Below are positions 11,701 to 23,839 of a stretch of DNA of 64,000 bases, piece after piece. The notes under the pieces were generated by a model. It was given only the letters and a program-made list of their open reading frames with translations. It ran no database searches and was not told the origin of the DNA. The position numbers and the translations under genes are program-made. The stretch covers positions 47,746,703 through 47,810,702 of the forward strand of contig NC_034009.1 in the NCBI RefSeq assembly GCF_000346465.2, given 5' to 3'. Positions within the stretch are counted from its first letter, which is position 1; every line of letters starts with the position of its first letter. This stretch comes from Prunus persica. Taxonomy: Eukaryota; Streptophyta; Magnoliopsida; Rosales; Rosaceae.

Positions 11701-13610
11701 TGAGATACCGTACCACTTGATGTATGTACTCTATTCTTTAATTCATTTTATCACAAAAATTGTTGTATCAGATAAGGCTAATCCTGGTCTAATCACTGGT
11801 TTGGAATTTACAAGTGAAATACATGAAAGTTTGCATGATGCTGTGTGTCATGTGTGTCATATGTTCACATAACATCTTCTGTAATGGTACTTACAAATTT
11901 GAAGGGCTCTTTACAAAGACAGTCCAATTATTAACCACCCAAAAAAAGAGAGTATAATGTTCCTTATTTTTGGATCAAAAGAAAAGAATATACTAGACAT
12001 CCAGCTCAATGATAAATTTTGTTTTCTATATCTAACAGTTTGACTTTATGTTTTTCTTTCTCAGGTATGAAAATCTTATCTTAGTAGCTGGTGGAATTGG
12101 GATTTCACCTTTCCTGGCCGTCTTGAGTGACATTCTCCATTGTGTTAGGGAAGGGAGACCTTGTCTACTAAGAAATATTTTGATTGTCTGGGCTGTTAAA
12201 AGATCAAATGAGCTTTCTCTTCTTTCAACCATTGACATGGACTCAATCTGTCCATCGTTCTCTAGTAAACTAAATCTTGAGACTTGTATATATGTCACTC
12301 GGGAATCTGAACCTCCATTGGTATGTTTGGTTGTATTTTGACACATTTTCTGTACCTTCCTTAATTTGTTTGCGTTTTATTAATGTTATTTGTTCCAGTT
12401 TTTTGGGGAATTTGATTGTTGTTATTTGCAGGAAGACGGTAAAGTGCAAAACACTCAAGACTTTTCTCTTTGTCCTACATCCAAAAGTTGTGGCATGTCT
12501 GTTTTGGTTGGTACTGGACATACTATATGGTCTGGACTATACGTTATCTCATCCACGGTAGGCTTTGTTATCTCAATGGGCTTGTTGGATATCTTCTACA
12601 TAAACCCTTTTCATATATCTTCATGGTGGTACAAGGGGCTCCTTTTCGTTGTCTGTATGCTTACAAGTGTCGTTATCTTTGGGGGTCTTGTGGTTGGTTT
12701 ATGGCATCTCTGGGAAAGAAGAATTTTAGCAAAGGAACAATTTGAGGATGATAAGTTAAATATAGATAAGGCAGAGCATAAAGAAACTGTAACTCGCGAG
12801 GATTCACACCTTGCAAAGTTAACTGGCATTCGTTATGGTGCAAGACCAGACTTCAAAGGTATGCCTCCTTGACATGTCAAATTTCGTCTTAAATACATGA
12901 AGCTAATTAATAAATGCGTAGCAATAATTCTATATGAGTTATCCAGATAGTTGAAATGCTAGTTAATGACTACATATAGACAATGGCATGTAGTGGTTCT
13001 TTCATTTGAATAACCTTTGATCTGTTGAAGAGGTTAAACTAGCATAATCTCTTCTTGGTTGCTTCATATTTTTGAGGTGGCTTCCATACCATTTTGTGTC
13101 GATTTCTACTTCCTGCTATCTTTTCATTGACCAATAAATCTAACAAAGCTGGTGGATCAGATAGAGGTGGGGATTTTGGATTCCTGTTTTTCTTACAAAG
13201 CTCCATTTGATTTCATAATAATGAAGAAGGAAAAAGACTGAACCTTCCGAGGAATTTGTATCGGTATAGAATATAGAATTTAGGGTACATTGAAGCACAG
13301 GAAATTGCTTTGCAAAGAGGTTCATCGGGTTGTTAGTTGCCTGAAGTAGCTTCTTTCCGTACAGCAACAATCGCATTTCTCCAGTTGCAGTTGACAAGAA
13401 AACGTCTTGTCATTGCTTACTTGATTTCTTCTTATTGCAGAAATATTTGAAGCTGTATCCCAGAATTGGGGCCATGTTGATGCCGGCATCATTGTGTGTG
13501 GTCCTCCAACTCTTCAATCAAGTGTGGCTAAAGAAATCAGGTCACACAACTTTAGGAGACAAAGCGACCATCCTATCTTTCATTTCAACAGCCATAGTTT
13601 TGATCTGTAG
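8781..13610 (+). CDS. FRO7: Ferric reduction oxidase, FRO6/FRO7 type, nine exons, 734 aa
   Basis: The enzyme reduces Fe(III) at a membrane, moving electrons from NAD(P)H through FAD and two hemes. Exons by GT-AG: 8781-9015, 9103-9196, 9326-9520, 10484-10718, 11044-11371, 11457-11721, 12065-12320, 12432-12858, 13441-13610; the frame is open to TAG at 13608. Heme-binding histidines are visible as His222/His236 (YHVWLGH...TIHG) and His297/His310 (YTHQLY...ALHVGD). The FAD motif HPFS is at about 385-388, GGIGISPF at 460-467 and CGPP near 698. Several N-terminal membrane segments and two late ones in exon 8 match FRO topology. Length and the segment NLRYNALSF fit Arabidopsis FRO6/FRO7 better than root FRO2. 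FRO7 acts in the chloroplast envelope and FRO6 at the plasma membrane; I cannot decide between them. No defect seen. Confidence 0.92.
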
Positions 13611-14340
13611 CTTCCACTACAAACCTATTTATACGATTGTGCATAATAAATATACACATAAATATGCTCGTAAATATGTGTGTATATGTAAATAAATATG
13701 TGTGTATGTGTGTATATATAAATAAACCATCTTCTCTCATATGGACATCAACAGGTGTAAATAGGGAGGAAAACAGGGAGGCGTCTGCATAGTAATAATG
13801 TCTGGATGTCCGCATATGAGAAAATTTGTATAAATAAATATGTGTGTATGTATGTATTGTGTATGGTGTTCTACTATACTGTATGTAGTCATCGATCAAA
13901 TTTGTATGAATTTCATATACTATTTATCCTAAAGTGGTGGTCAAGTGTGACCTTTTTGTTAGTGTATCTTTTTTGGTTGAATGGAGACCTTTTGGTGCCC
14001 AACTAGGGGTTTGAATCCATATCAATCATACTGACTAAACTAATCGAGTCCAATTCAATAGGGGTGGGCATTCAAATAGGAAAATCAGAAAATCGGAAAA
14101 TCAAGTTCAATTGGGCCGCAAAAAGTTAGGTTGATAAAAAATCAGATTGAGTTGAACAAAAACCGAATTGGAGCAATTCTTGTAGTGAAAAAACTGGACC
14201 GGCTGTATAATATCCTTAAACTAATCTTTCCCCAAGCCCAACTCCAAATCACTTCTCCATTCTAGGCTCAATCACCTCCATTTGCATAAAATTGGACTAT
14301 TTATGAATTTGGCATAATTAATCGAGTGCATTCGGCAATA
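13611..14340. other. FRO downstream region with a small inverted repeat and the left end of a hAT-like element
   Basis: No gene is seen. About 13733-13825 holds an inverted pair built on TCTCATATG...GGACATC, flanked on both sides by a direct AAATAAATATGTGTGTATG repeat. At about 14060 a TAGGGGTGGGCATTC terminus begins, like the hAT-like elements elsewhere in the window, but no matching right end follows; it seems cut off by the Gypsy fragment. Confidence 0.5.
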
Positions 14341-14970
14341 GAGTACTGGTACCTAGGCAGGCACGTCGGCTGCCAAAAGGAAACACTCCAAAGACACTAA
14401 GACAAGCCCTTAGAATACAAGTGACATCACCATCTTCTTAACCTACAGAAGGAGGACCTCCTTCTGAAGCGGTATCCGCCTGCTAATGCTCTCGACTATC
14501 GAACCTAGAGCCATAGACACGTGTCGCTACCAAGGTGATCTGCACAAAGTCCTATATCGAAACTTTGTGTAAATTCTCAGTTTCACTTCCCTATAAATAG
14601 GAAACAGTGCCTAGTTAAAAAGGGTAACCATTTTTTACCTTTACTATTACTCTGCCAAAATTACCACATATCCTACATTCGTTGACCTAAGCATCAGAGA
14701 GCCTTTGGCAAGTACCACACCGGTGCCTGAAGCTTGACGATTGCTTCTTCTTTATTTTCTTCTCCAGGATCCCTCCGTGTTGAAGATTCATAATCTTCTC
14801 GCCTTGCTGAAGATCCAACACTCCTTCACCTAAGTTGACATTCTGAAAAAGAGCATCAACAGTTTGACACCGTTTGTGGGAAATGACTTCTGAATCTCAC
14901 CTTTCTACCAGTTTTGTTGGCTCCATCTCCTATCCGACCTTGTTCTCTCTTCTACCTTTCGCACTCTGCA

Positions 14971-17266
14971 ATGCCGAGCGAAGCTAGTCTTGACACCCAA
15001 CACTAGGGGTGGGCATCTTAAACTGAAATACCGAAACCGTACCTTAACCGTACCGTACCATACCGATTTCATACCGTTTCATTTGGTATGGGGGGATATT
15101 CGGTACCGTACCGTACCGTACCAATAGAGTATGGTATGGTAGCGGTATCAAGATTTTGATACCAGTCAATACCATACCGTACCGTACCGAATAATACTTA
15201 AATATAATTTTGATTGCCTTTGTGTGTATGTTTATAGAGCCTTTTTCTTTGATTCATTTGATAATTAGAAGCTTTTTCTTTGATTTATTTGGCAAAAGTC
15301 ATCTTTCTTCAAGCAACTCAATTAGTAATTTTTGATTTATAGGTGAAAAGGTTTTCATGATGAGAATATAATAAATAAAATAGTTGTAAAATATTCGACC
15401 AAGACCCTTTGAGTGAAAGAAAAGAAAGAAACAATATGTACTTTTATCTCTTAATAAAATTAGTGTCTATCACCGTTTGATTTTAGGATTATCCTTGGAC
15501 TCTTTACTTTTTGTTTGTAGAAAAGTCACTTAAAATCTTGATTAAGATGGAGGCTTTTTTTCTTTTGGTTAAATGGCAGGCCTAAGCCGACAACAAACTA
15601 AACTAACAAGGAATGACCCTGGGCTAAGCCCTGCCTAAAATATCAGTAGCTAAAATATTTTTGAATTTGTAACTTAGGCATCACTTATTTTGGTGAATGA
15701 ATATGTTGAATATTGAATTGGTTCATTCTAGTTGTGTCATTTTGGTACCGAAATGGTACCGATACCGATTTGGCACGGTACGGTACGGTACCAATTTTGG
15801 CAAACCATAATCCCATACTGATTTAAAGTTTCGGTATCGGTAGCGGTACGGGCTCAATACCGTACCGTGCCCACCCCTACCCAACACCACACCTCACATG
15901 TGGAGTCATCCCGAAGGAAACCTTCGACTGACGCACACCTCCAAGCTGAAGTGGAGCGCCTTCGTGCTGATGTTGCCAAAATGACAGAGGGCTATGACCA
16001 CCTTCGTACCAAGAATGCTAAATTGGAACATGACTGCCGAACTTTGAAGCGTAACTGGGAGAATACTCACTAACAATTCACCTAGCATGACCTCACCCAG
16101 GGTGTTGAGCGCACCAATCAAACCAACAAGCCATCTCCCTTCATAGTGCCTCGACGCAGTCTAGGCTTGACAAAGGGAAATGCCACCTTCATCCTAAAAC
16201 GACCAAGTCGCAACTTCTCCAAATTTCCCAGCCAAAAGATCGGCCTCATGCCCCAACCAAGATTTACAAGGACTGTAGGGACTGCATCTTTGAGCTTCGG
16301 TCAAAGCTCATCCCAATTCTTGTAAACCTCAATGACCCACGAGTTGCTCACCTTGGCCCCCTACCGAAGCCCACCTGTTTACCTACCTAGGAGGGGGTTG
16401 GGGACTCAGACGATTGGGAACCTTATCATCTTAAGGACTGGGAGCCTTACCATTCTGAAGCTTTCGAAGAATGGAAAACTTATCCACCTTCACCCACCTA
16501 ACAAAACAAGTCTTCAGCACCCGATGTCCTCCCTTACACCAATCTTGCCATGAGACTTATTTTCGAGAAGGTTTGCCATCTCGAGGATGAGCAGCACTAC
16601 AACCATCAGCCCTTTTGGATGAAGGCATGCCCAAGCCCCTTCACCAAGAGTATCCTCAATTATCATCAGGAAAAGGACGTTCAGCTGCTTCGTATTGCCT
16701 TCTACACGGGTAAAGAGGACCCCCGGACCTACATCTATTCTTTTCAGTCTGCCCTCGGATGCAAAGGTTTCAGTGATGAAGCCATGTGCATCCTTTTCCT
16801 CTCCACCCTCAATGGCGCTGCTTTGAATTGGTTCTACAGGCTGAACCCTTGCATTATCAACTCATTCGACCTCCTGAAGCAGACTTTCCTCAACCATTTC
16901 ATGATTCAGACTTATCATTTCTACTATGCGGATGATATATATATGCTTCGATAGGGTGAAGATGAGCCCTTGCAGGAGTATGCCACCCGCTTTAGCCATG
17001 AGTATTCCTGCTGCTCGAAAACAGATGATCATGCTGCCTTCGGCACCTTCACGAGTGGCCTTTGTGAATCCAACTTCCTATACCCGGTCCACAGCAACCC
17101 ATGGAACATCTATGCTGAATTAATGAAGCAAGCGGTTATCCATGCCAATGCCGAATACTTTATCTCAAAGCGTAGCCCTGCCAACAATTCACGGACCACC
17201 TTCGGCGACCCGCCACAGGCTTCGACACCTACCCCCACCAAATCCAACCATTACACTCCCCTTTGA
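14971..17266 (+). pseudogene. Gypsy gag pseudogene, split by an insertion and a nonsense codon
   Basis: The frame starts at ATG 14971, is interrupted by the 876-bp hAT-like element plus its duplicated 8 bp, and resumes at 15888 with a short coiled-coil part (LQAEVERLRADV). The recognisable retrotransposon gag domain is at 16550-17266: PFTKSILNYHQ, GKEDPRTYIYSFQ, LNGAALNWFYRL. A TAG at 16952-16954 interrupts it in frame; the same frame continues to 17266 (PLQEYATRFSHEYS), so this looks like a CAG-to-TAG change. Further stops and shifts lie between about 16073 and 16550. It is not functional. Confidence 0.75.
15004..15879. mobile_element. hAT-like non-autonomous element, 876 bp, perfect 8-bp target duplication
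   Basis: The ends are inverted repeats TAGGGGTGGGC (15004) and GCCCACCCCTA (to 15879). The flanks carry an exact 8-bp direct duplication CCCAACAC (14996-15003 and 15880-15887), the size typical of hAT elements. Just inside both ends are runs of TACCGTACCG-type repeats. It sits in the Gypsy gag frame. A second, inverted copy of that gag at 17381-17770 lacks it and shows the uninterrupted site (17494-17501 on the minus strand). No transposase is encoded. Confidence 0.9.
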
Positions 17267-17380
17267 GCCTAAGCCCAAGTTCGAAGTGTTCACTACACTG
17301 AACATCAATTATGAGCATGTTCTGGTCAATGAGACACCTATTATAGCCAAACCCCTTCCCCGAAGACCTACCATCGAATG

Positions 17381-17770
17381 TGGTCGTAGCCCTCTATCAT
17401 TTTGGAGACATCGGCACGAAGGCGCTCAACTTTAGCTTAGAGGTGTGCGTCAGTCGAAGGTTTTCTTCGGGAGGACTCCACATGTGGGGTGTGATGTTGG
17501 GTGTCAAGACTAGCTTCGCTCGGCATTGTGAAGTGCGAAGGGTAGAAGAGACGATGGGGTTGGATATGAGATGGAGCCAGCGGAACTAGTAGAGAGGTGA
17601 GATTCATAAGTCGTTTTCCACAGGCGATGCCAAACTGTTGGTGCTTTTTCCGGATGGTCAACTTAGGTAAAGGATTGTTGGATCCTGCAAAAGAAAATAA
17701 AAAAGAAGCAATCGTCAAGCTTTGGGCATCTATATGGTACCTGCCGAAGGTGCTCCGATGCTTAAGGAGG
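17381..17770 (-). mobile_element. Second Gypsy fragment of the same family, inverted
   Basis: Read on the minus strand this segment runs from the last part of the LTR (about 17635-17770) through the leader to the start of gag, parallel to 14700-16000 of the plus-strand fragment but without the hAT-like insertion. It is about 85-90% similar by eye. The two fragments meet head to head near 17380, so this is either two insertions or a rearranged single element. Confidence 0.75.
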
Positions 17771-18023
17771 GGAAAGAAAATGAAAATGAAAACGGTAAAC
17801 ACTTTAAAGTAATTTTAAAAAATAAGGGTTATTTTGAAAATTATTTTCATTTTTAGAAAATAGAAAATGAAAACTTACTAAACAAGTTTTCAAATTTCAA
17901 ATTTCAACAAAAGTGAACCAAAAACAAAAAAAAAAAAAACTGAAAAAAAAAAAAGGTTATCAAACACGCTCTTCAATTTAGGAATTCTATCACCTAGATT
18001 AAAGGACGCATGTTAATACTTTT

Positions 18024-19226
18024 AGGGTATGTTTGGTATGCCTCACTAGACTGGACTATGCTAAATAAGCCTTGAAGCCCATGTTTGGTAAAATAGAGGA
18101 CTAAGTTAAAAGGGATTGTGGAGTCCAATAGTAAAAATCCATCATCACTCACTCTCCTTATACAGAGAGGCTGAAATACAGTTTGCAAAATAGCGAGCAT
18201 GCTATTTTGATGCTCGAGTCCGACCAATCCAATCACAATACCAAATCCATATCCAAGCTTCAAGAATAAGTTTCTTCTTCCTCTTCACCTAGAACTATAA
18301 CCACCATAAACCCCATCACACAACACCACCAATTCAAACCCAGCCACTTGAATCAACCACCACCAAATCAAACCCAGTGGAACCACAACCCAATTGAACC
18401 TTCCAAAAAATTATCAACCATCAACTGTGGCTCAGTGAAACCAAATGGAGATTTGTGACTTCGAAGAAGATGAAGATCTGTGACTTCAAAGGGGAATAAG
18501 AGATTTGGCTGCCAAAAGTCATGAGTTTAATCATGGCCTCCATGTTTTTGAAGAAACTCCTGCCTTCCTTAGAGCCATTTTAGATGTTGATGCTTAAGGT
18601 GCTGCCAGACCTCCTTTGTTCCTATTTAATTGTTTCTGTTTTGGGGGGTTTACCCCCTTCTGTACCAAAAAAAAAAAAAAAAAGGGGAAGAATAGAGAGA
18701 AAACGAGAGGGAAGCAGAGAAAGGTTTGGGAGGGGGATATAGAAAAGGAGGGATACCATTGTGTTAATATTGAAAAAAAATAAAAAAAGAAGTGAGAACC
18801 AGAGAGTGAGATCAGGAGGGGGAGAGAAAAAAGAAAAAAGAAACAGGGTTCGGAAGGAAGAAGAAAAGAGAAATGAGAGAAAAGAAAGAAAGAAAAATGA
18901 GAAAAAAGAAAAAAGACAGTTTGTCTCTAAAAAACATTTTTAAAAAAAAATTATTTTAAAAAATATACATTTCTTGTTAGTTTATTTGCAGTATTTATTT
19001 AGTTTTAGGTCAAAATTCCAAATTAATTTTAAATATTTAAATAATTTTTTTAGTCCAACACAACACCAAACATAGATTTTCACTATTTTTACATTCCAGC
19101 TTCTTAGTCCGACGCATCACCAAACGTAAGCCCGTATTTAATCAAGCTTAGGCCAATCTGAGCTAATCCAAAACAGTTCTAGGATTTAGTCTAGTCCATG
19201 ACAGTTCGCTATACCAAACGACCCCT
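18024..19226. mobile_element. Candidate non-autonomous DNA element with imperfect terminal inverted repeats
   Basis: The left end (GGGTATGTTTGGTATG near 18024, then ACTAGACTGGACTATGC) pairs imperfectly with the reverse complement of the right end near 19226 (GGGGTCGTTTGGTATAG, then GGACTAGACTAAATCC). No clear target duplication was found. The middle includes a poly-A run at about 18667 and a purine-rich stretch to about 18935, whose open frame is low-complexity and not credible as a protein. No transposase. Confidence 0.45.
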
Positions 19227-19615
19227 CAAAATGTGTAGTGACTGTTTGAAGTAACCCATTCCTCAGTAGACCACTCATTCCTTGGTTTAGGAACTACTTC
19301 CTCTTTCACAATTTTGGTTAGCTGGGTCCAACCATTCGATTTCAAAACGTGTATTCCGGTGTATTACTTCTAGGGTTATCATTTAATTTCCCTATTATTT
19401 GTATATGTCGTTGAGTCATACTGCATGAGTAAAATGGAAATGGTTGACTTTTTGTATCCTGAGGGCCTCTTTAGGCGCATATAATGGGCCTCTGATATAA
19501 CTATGTTTATATTTAATATAACTATTTAAAAATTATATTTACCCTCTAAACAATTTTTAAAGAGGATTTACCATTGCGTCTTAGTTTAACAGGATATATT
19601 ATATATATATAATAT

Positions 19616-20400
19616 GGCTTATTATTACAAAACATCTCTAAGGTTTACGAAAATATCAGATTACATCTTTAAAGTTTTTTTGTGTCACTCATGGTCCTCA
19701 AAGTTAGTATGTGCAATCACAAATGGTCCCTGCCGTTAAGTTCCGTCAAAAACTCCGTTAGTTTGCTGACGTGGCACACATATATATCACAAAACATCCA
19801 TGAGATTCACACACCTATCACAAATGGTCCATACGAATTTTTTTAAAAAAAAATTTAACATTCATAAAATTTTGGTTTTCTGTTTAAAATTATTTATAAA
19901 TGTAAAAACCATTTATAGAAGGATTTTAATCTTGAGGACCATTTATGAACCCTAAACCCTTAGATTTTTCATTTTTAAATTTTATAAATTATAAATTATT
20001 TTTTAAAACCTCCATTAGTTTGTTGATGTGGCATATATATGGAGCCCACATCTACAATAATATAGTGTCACATGTATTTAAAATATAATATATATTCTAA
20101 AATAATTTAAAATCATAAAATTTTAAAAAGAAAACAAAAATGTTATGAATTTTAAATTTAAAAAATTAAAAAATTTTGTAAGAACCATTTGTGATAGGTG
20201 CGTGAACCTCATGGATGCTTTGTGATATATATATATATATGCCACATCAGCAAACTAACAGAATTTTTGACCGAACCTAACAGCATGGACCGTTTGTGAT
20301 CATGCATACTAATCTTGAGGATCACGAATGACAAAAAAAAATATTAAGTGTACAATCTGATAGTTTCATAAATTTTAAAGACGTTTTGTAATAATACGCC
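19616..20400. mobile_element. Mutator-like MITE with long inverted repeats, 785 bp
   Basis: The arms start GGCTTATTATTACAAAAC (19616) and, on the reverse strand, GGCGTATTATTACAAAAC (20400), and stay similar for over 200 bp each. The flanks share TATATAATAT (19606-19615 and 20401-20410), consistent with a 9- or 10-bp target duplication, although the AT-rich sequence weakens this. No coding capacity. The stretch 19230-19605 before it holds nothing I recognise. Confidence 0.7.
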
Positions 20401-20410
20401 TATATAATAT

Positions 20411-21094
20411 ATATATCTTTTTTTTATGAGAAGAGGAAGATGTCTTAACCAATGCGGAGGCGTGGAAAAGAGAATTTTATCTAACGTTGGTTGGATTGGG
20501 TGGAAGTTCGTCTGTGTACATCTGCATCCTAGTAATGTGAAGTGTAAAGCAAGCAAAGCAAAACAAAGCACTTTGGGTCTCTTTTCTAAGCAAGCAATTT
20601 ACCTATCCAGTCAGTGAATGCGCGTGGGATAGAAAAATTAGACACGGTGTCGTTGTCTAGTAGCGGAGTGGTCAGTGTCATCAACCAAAAGAATAGTATT
20701 TAATTATTCAATAAAAAAGAATAGAAAAATACGGAAAGAGAAACAAATCGCAAGCCACAAGATGAATTCAATACAACTGTGATCTGTCTGTGATTGAGAA
20801 AATAAAACAAGCACCGTCACCCATCAAATTATTGAGTTAATATAATACAACAGAAAAAGTCCAAACTGAGTCCACATTTTCCTTTTCTTTTATAGGAATA
20901 GGAGGAGGCTCATGAGATTACAAACAAGCTAACAGCAGCGAAGCAGCTACTTGTTTTGTGAATTGAGAGTTGCTTTTTGTCCCAGACTCAGATCTGGTTC
21001 TGCTTCTTGCTTTAGGTGTCGGTGGTGTTTTGACTTGTGAGACAAGTGACAACTCCTCTGTCGGTGTCGGCAGTGTTGAGCTGAAGCTATGAGC
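20411..21094 (+). promoter_or_regulatory. Upstream region of the KOR1-like gene
   Basis: This is the interval between the MITE end and the KOR start codon. It probably holds the promoter and 5' untranslated leader. I see no confident TATA box or other defined site. The MITE insertion ends about 680 bp before the start codon. Confidence 0.4.
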
Positions 21095-21618
21095 ATGTAC
21101 GGCAGGGACCCTTGGGGTGGCCCGCTGGAGATAAACACGGCGGACTCGGCCACGGACGACGACCGGAGCCGGAACCTGCAGGATCTGGACAGGGCGGCGC
21201 TGTCGTCGCGGCCGTTGGATGAAACGCAGCAGAGCTGGCTGCTGGGGCCCTCCGGGGAGCAGAAGAAGAAGAAGTATGTGGATCTGGGATGCATCATTGT
21301 CAGCCGTAAGATCTTTGTGTGGACAGTCGGGACGCTCCTGGTCTCCGCCTTTCTGGCGGGCTTCATCACCCTCATCGTCAAGACAGTGCCGCGTCACCAC
21401 CGCGGCCGCCCTCCCCCCGACAACTACACACTGGCGCTCCACAAGTCTCTAATGTTCTTCAACGCCCAGCGATGTACGTTTTCTTTATGCCCTTTATTCT
21501 TTTTATTTATCTTTCTTGTTTCTAAATTCTACATTTGGGTTTGTTGTTTCTAAAATTCTAAATCTGGGTTTGTTGTTTCTATATTCTAAATTTGGGTGTT
21601 AAAGTAAGTGTCAGATTT

Positions 21619-21652
<34 letters not shown>

Positions 21653-23839
21653 TCTGGATAATTGATTTGATTTGATTAATTGCATTCTTCTTGATATCTC
21701 GATCATCATTTTTTTCATTTTTCATTAACTAATAATAATAATAATAATACTCTGATATGATATGATATCACAGCGGGAAAACTCCCAAAACATAACAATG
21801 TGTCGTGGAGGGGTAACTCATGTCTTAAGGATGGCAATGATGCATCCACCACTTTTAAAGATCTTGCGGGTGGTTTTTATGACGCCGGAGATGCCATCAA
21901 GTTCAACTTCCCTAAATCCTTTGCCATGACCATGCTCAGCTGGAGTGTAATCGAGTACAGTGCTAAATATGAAGCTGCTGGGGAACTCAACCATGTGAAG
22001 GAAATCATTAAATGGGGTTCTGATTACTTTCTCAAGACGTTCAACCATTCTGCTGATTCCATTGACAAGCTTGTTGCTCAGGTTTCTAATGCATCCACTA
22101 GTCTCGACTCGACTCCACTGCCATTTTGTGTTTTCCTTCTCATTGTCCATTGCTAATCTACTACTTTTACAGGTTGGGATTGGATCTACTGCTGGAGGAA
22201 GTACTACTCATAATGATCATTATTGCTGGATGCGCCCTGAGGACATTGATTACCCCCGTCCTGTGACTGAATGCCACAGTTGCTCCGATCTAGCCGCCGA
22301 AATGGCTGCTGCTCTCGCTGCTGCATCCATAGTTTTTAAAGACAACAAGGCCTACTCACAGAAACTTGTCCATGGTGCGAAAACACTCTTCAGGTTTTCT
22401 AGGGATCAGCGAGGCAGATATAGTGCTGGTGGTGGTTCAGATGCTGCACTCTTCTATAATTCCACCAGTTATTGGGATGAATTCGTATGGGGTGGAGCTT
22501 GGATGTATTATGCTACTGGAAATTCTTCTTATCTTCAGCTTGCAACAACTCCGGGTCTTGCCAAACATGCTGGTGCCTTTTGGGGCGGCCCTGATTATGG
22601 AGTTTTTAGCTGGGACAACAAGCTTGCCGGAGCTCAGGTATGCTAATAGGAGTTTGTGGTGTTCGTGCTTTGATATGAGACCTAAAAGATTATATAAGTA
22701 ATATGTATTACTATCTTTAATTAGTTCTATGTTCATTAATCGGGTGTAATCCTTAGTAACTTCCAAGTGTCAGCCATCCTTCTATATCAAATGTTAGATC
22801 ACAGTTGGGTTATGAACTGCACAATTTTAGTTCATATTTTTCATTGCTAACACAATCTTAAATTCTTTTGACTAGGTGCTTCTGAGCCGTTTGAGGTTAT
22901 TCTTGAGTCCTGGGTATCCGTATGAAGAAATTTTGAGGACATTTCACAACCAGACTAGCATAGTAATGTGCTCGTACCTGCCAATTTTCACGACCTTTAA
23001 CAGAACCAAAGGTACAATGTTTCCTACTCCATAATGTTTGGGTTCTGTGCTTAATTGACCTCACGAGGTTCCACAAGTGGATTTATGCATGTATGGGATC
23101 TGACATCTTAGTGACCTGCCACAGGAGGCTTGATCCAGTTGAATCATGGAAGGCCACAGCCTCTTCAATATGTAGTCAATGCAGCCTTCTTAGCTACATT
23201 GTATAGCGATTATCTTGAAGCGGCTGATACACCTGGGTGGTATTGTGGACCCAACTTCTACTCTACTGATGTCTTGCGTGAATTTGCTAAAACTCAGGTA
23301 TGTATACTTTTTTTTTTAATTTGCTTTATTTCCTTTAAGAAGAAAATAATATTAGGGCTCCTGACACCTCACACATATAAAGAAACTCATGTTGAGACAT
23401 GATGGCCAATAACTTGTTTTTCCCACTGCTTTGGCAGATTGATTACATCCTTGGCAAAAATCCCCAAAAAATGAGTTATGTCGTGGGCTTTGGTAATCGT
23501 TACCCCAAACATGTCCACCACAGAGGAGCATCCATTCCTAAGAACAAGATCAAATACAATTGTAAAGGGGGATGGAAATGGAGGGATACTTCAAAGGCAA
23601 ACCCAAATACGCTTGATGGTGCCATGGTTGCCGGGCCCGACAAACATGATGGTTTCCGTGATGTTCGTTCTAATTACAACTACACAGAGCCGACCCTTGC
23701 TGGAAATGCAGGTTTAGTAGCAGCGCTTGTTGCTTTGTCGGGAGAAAAAAATATTGGGATTGACAAGAATACCATTTTCTCTGCGGTTCCTCCAATGTTT
23801 CCAACTCCACCACCACCTCCGGCACCTTGGAAACCATGA
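21095..23839 (+). CDS. KOR1: KORRIGAN-type membrane endo-1,4-beta-glucanase (GH9), six exons, 620 aa
   Basis: KORRIGAN is a GH9 class A cellulase that acts with cellulose synthase at the plasma membrane and in its trafficking path. Exons by GT-AG: 21095-21473, 21774-22081, 22173-22637, 22876-23011, 23125-23297, 23438-23839 (TGA 23837). The start [19 protein letters not shown] is nearly the same as Arabidopsis KOR1 (621 aa); an ATG two codons upstream (21089) is possible. Residues 1-70 are cytosolic, and [18 protein letters not shown] (about 73-90) is the single membrane anchor. DAGD at 163-166 and [11 protein letters not shown] around 569-579, with Glu571, are the GH9 catalytic regions; HHRGAS near 514 is also conserved. 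The proline-rich tail [12 protein letters not shown] is typical. The stretch after LVAQVG diverges from KOR1. No defect seen. Confidence 0.96.
21621..21648. repeat. (AT)n microsatellite in KOR intron 1
   Basis: Fourteen AT units; a short AAT run follows at about 21730-21748 in the same intron. Confidence 0.9.

Larger units (their letters stand above)
14340..17380 (+). mobile_element. Decayed Ty3/Gypsy retrotransposon fragment: 5' LTR, leader and gag
   Basis: The LTR end lies at about 14861 (ATCAACA), followed by a leader GTTTGACACCGTTTGTGGG typical of many plant Gypsy elements. A TATA box (CTATAAATAGG) lies at about 14591. The LTR start is uncertain. A degenerate gag follows. No protease, reverse transcriptase or integrase is present, and the sequence stops near 17380, where an inverted copy of the same family begins. 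A hAT-like element interrupts it at 15004-15879. Confidence 0.75.

Noticed and set aside
18761..18943. Lys/Glu/Arg-rich plus-strand frame
   Set aside because: It is a translation of a purine-rich tract within a transposon-like element.
20918..21442. Long minus-strand frame over the first KOR exon
   Set aside because: It is a shadow of the GC-rich, strongly conserved KOR1 N-terminal exon.
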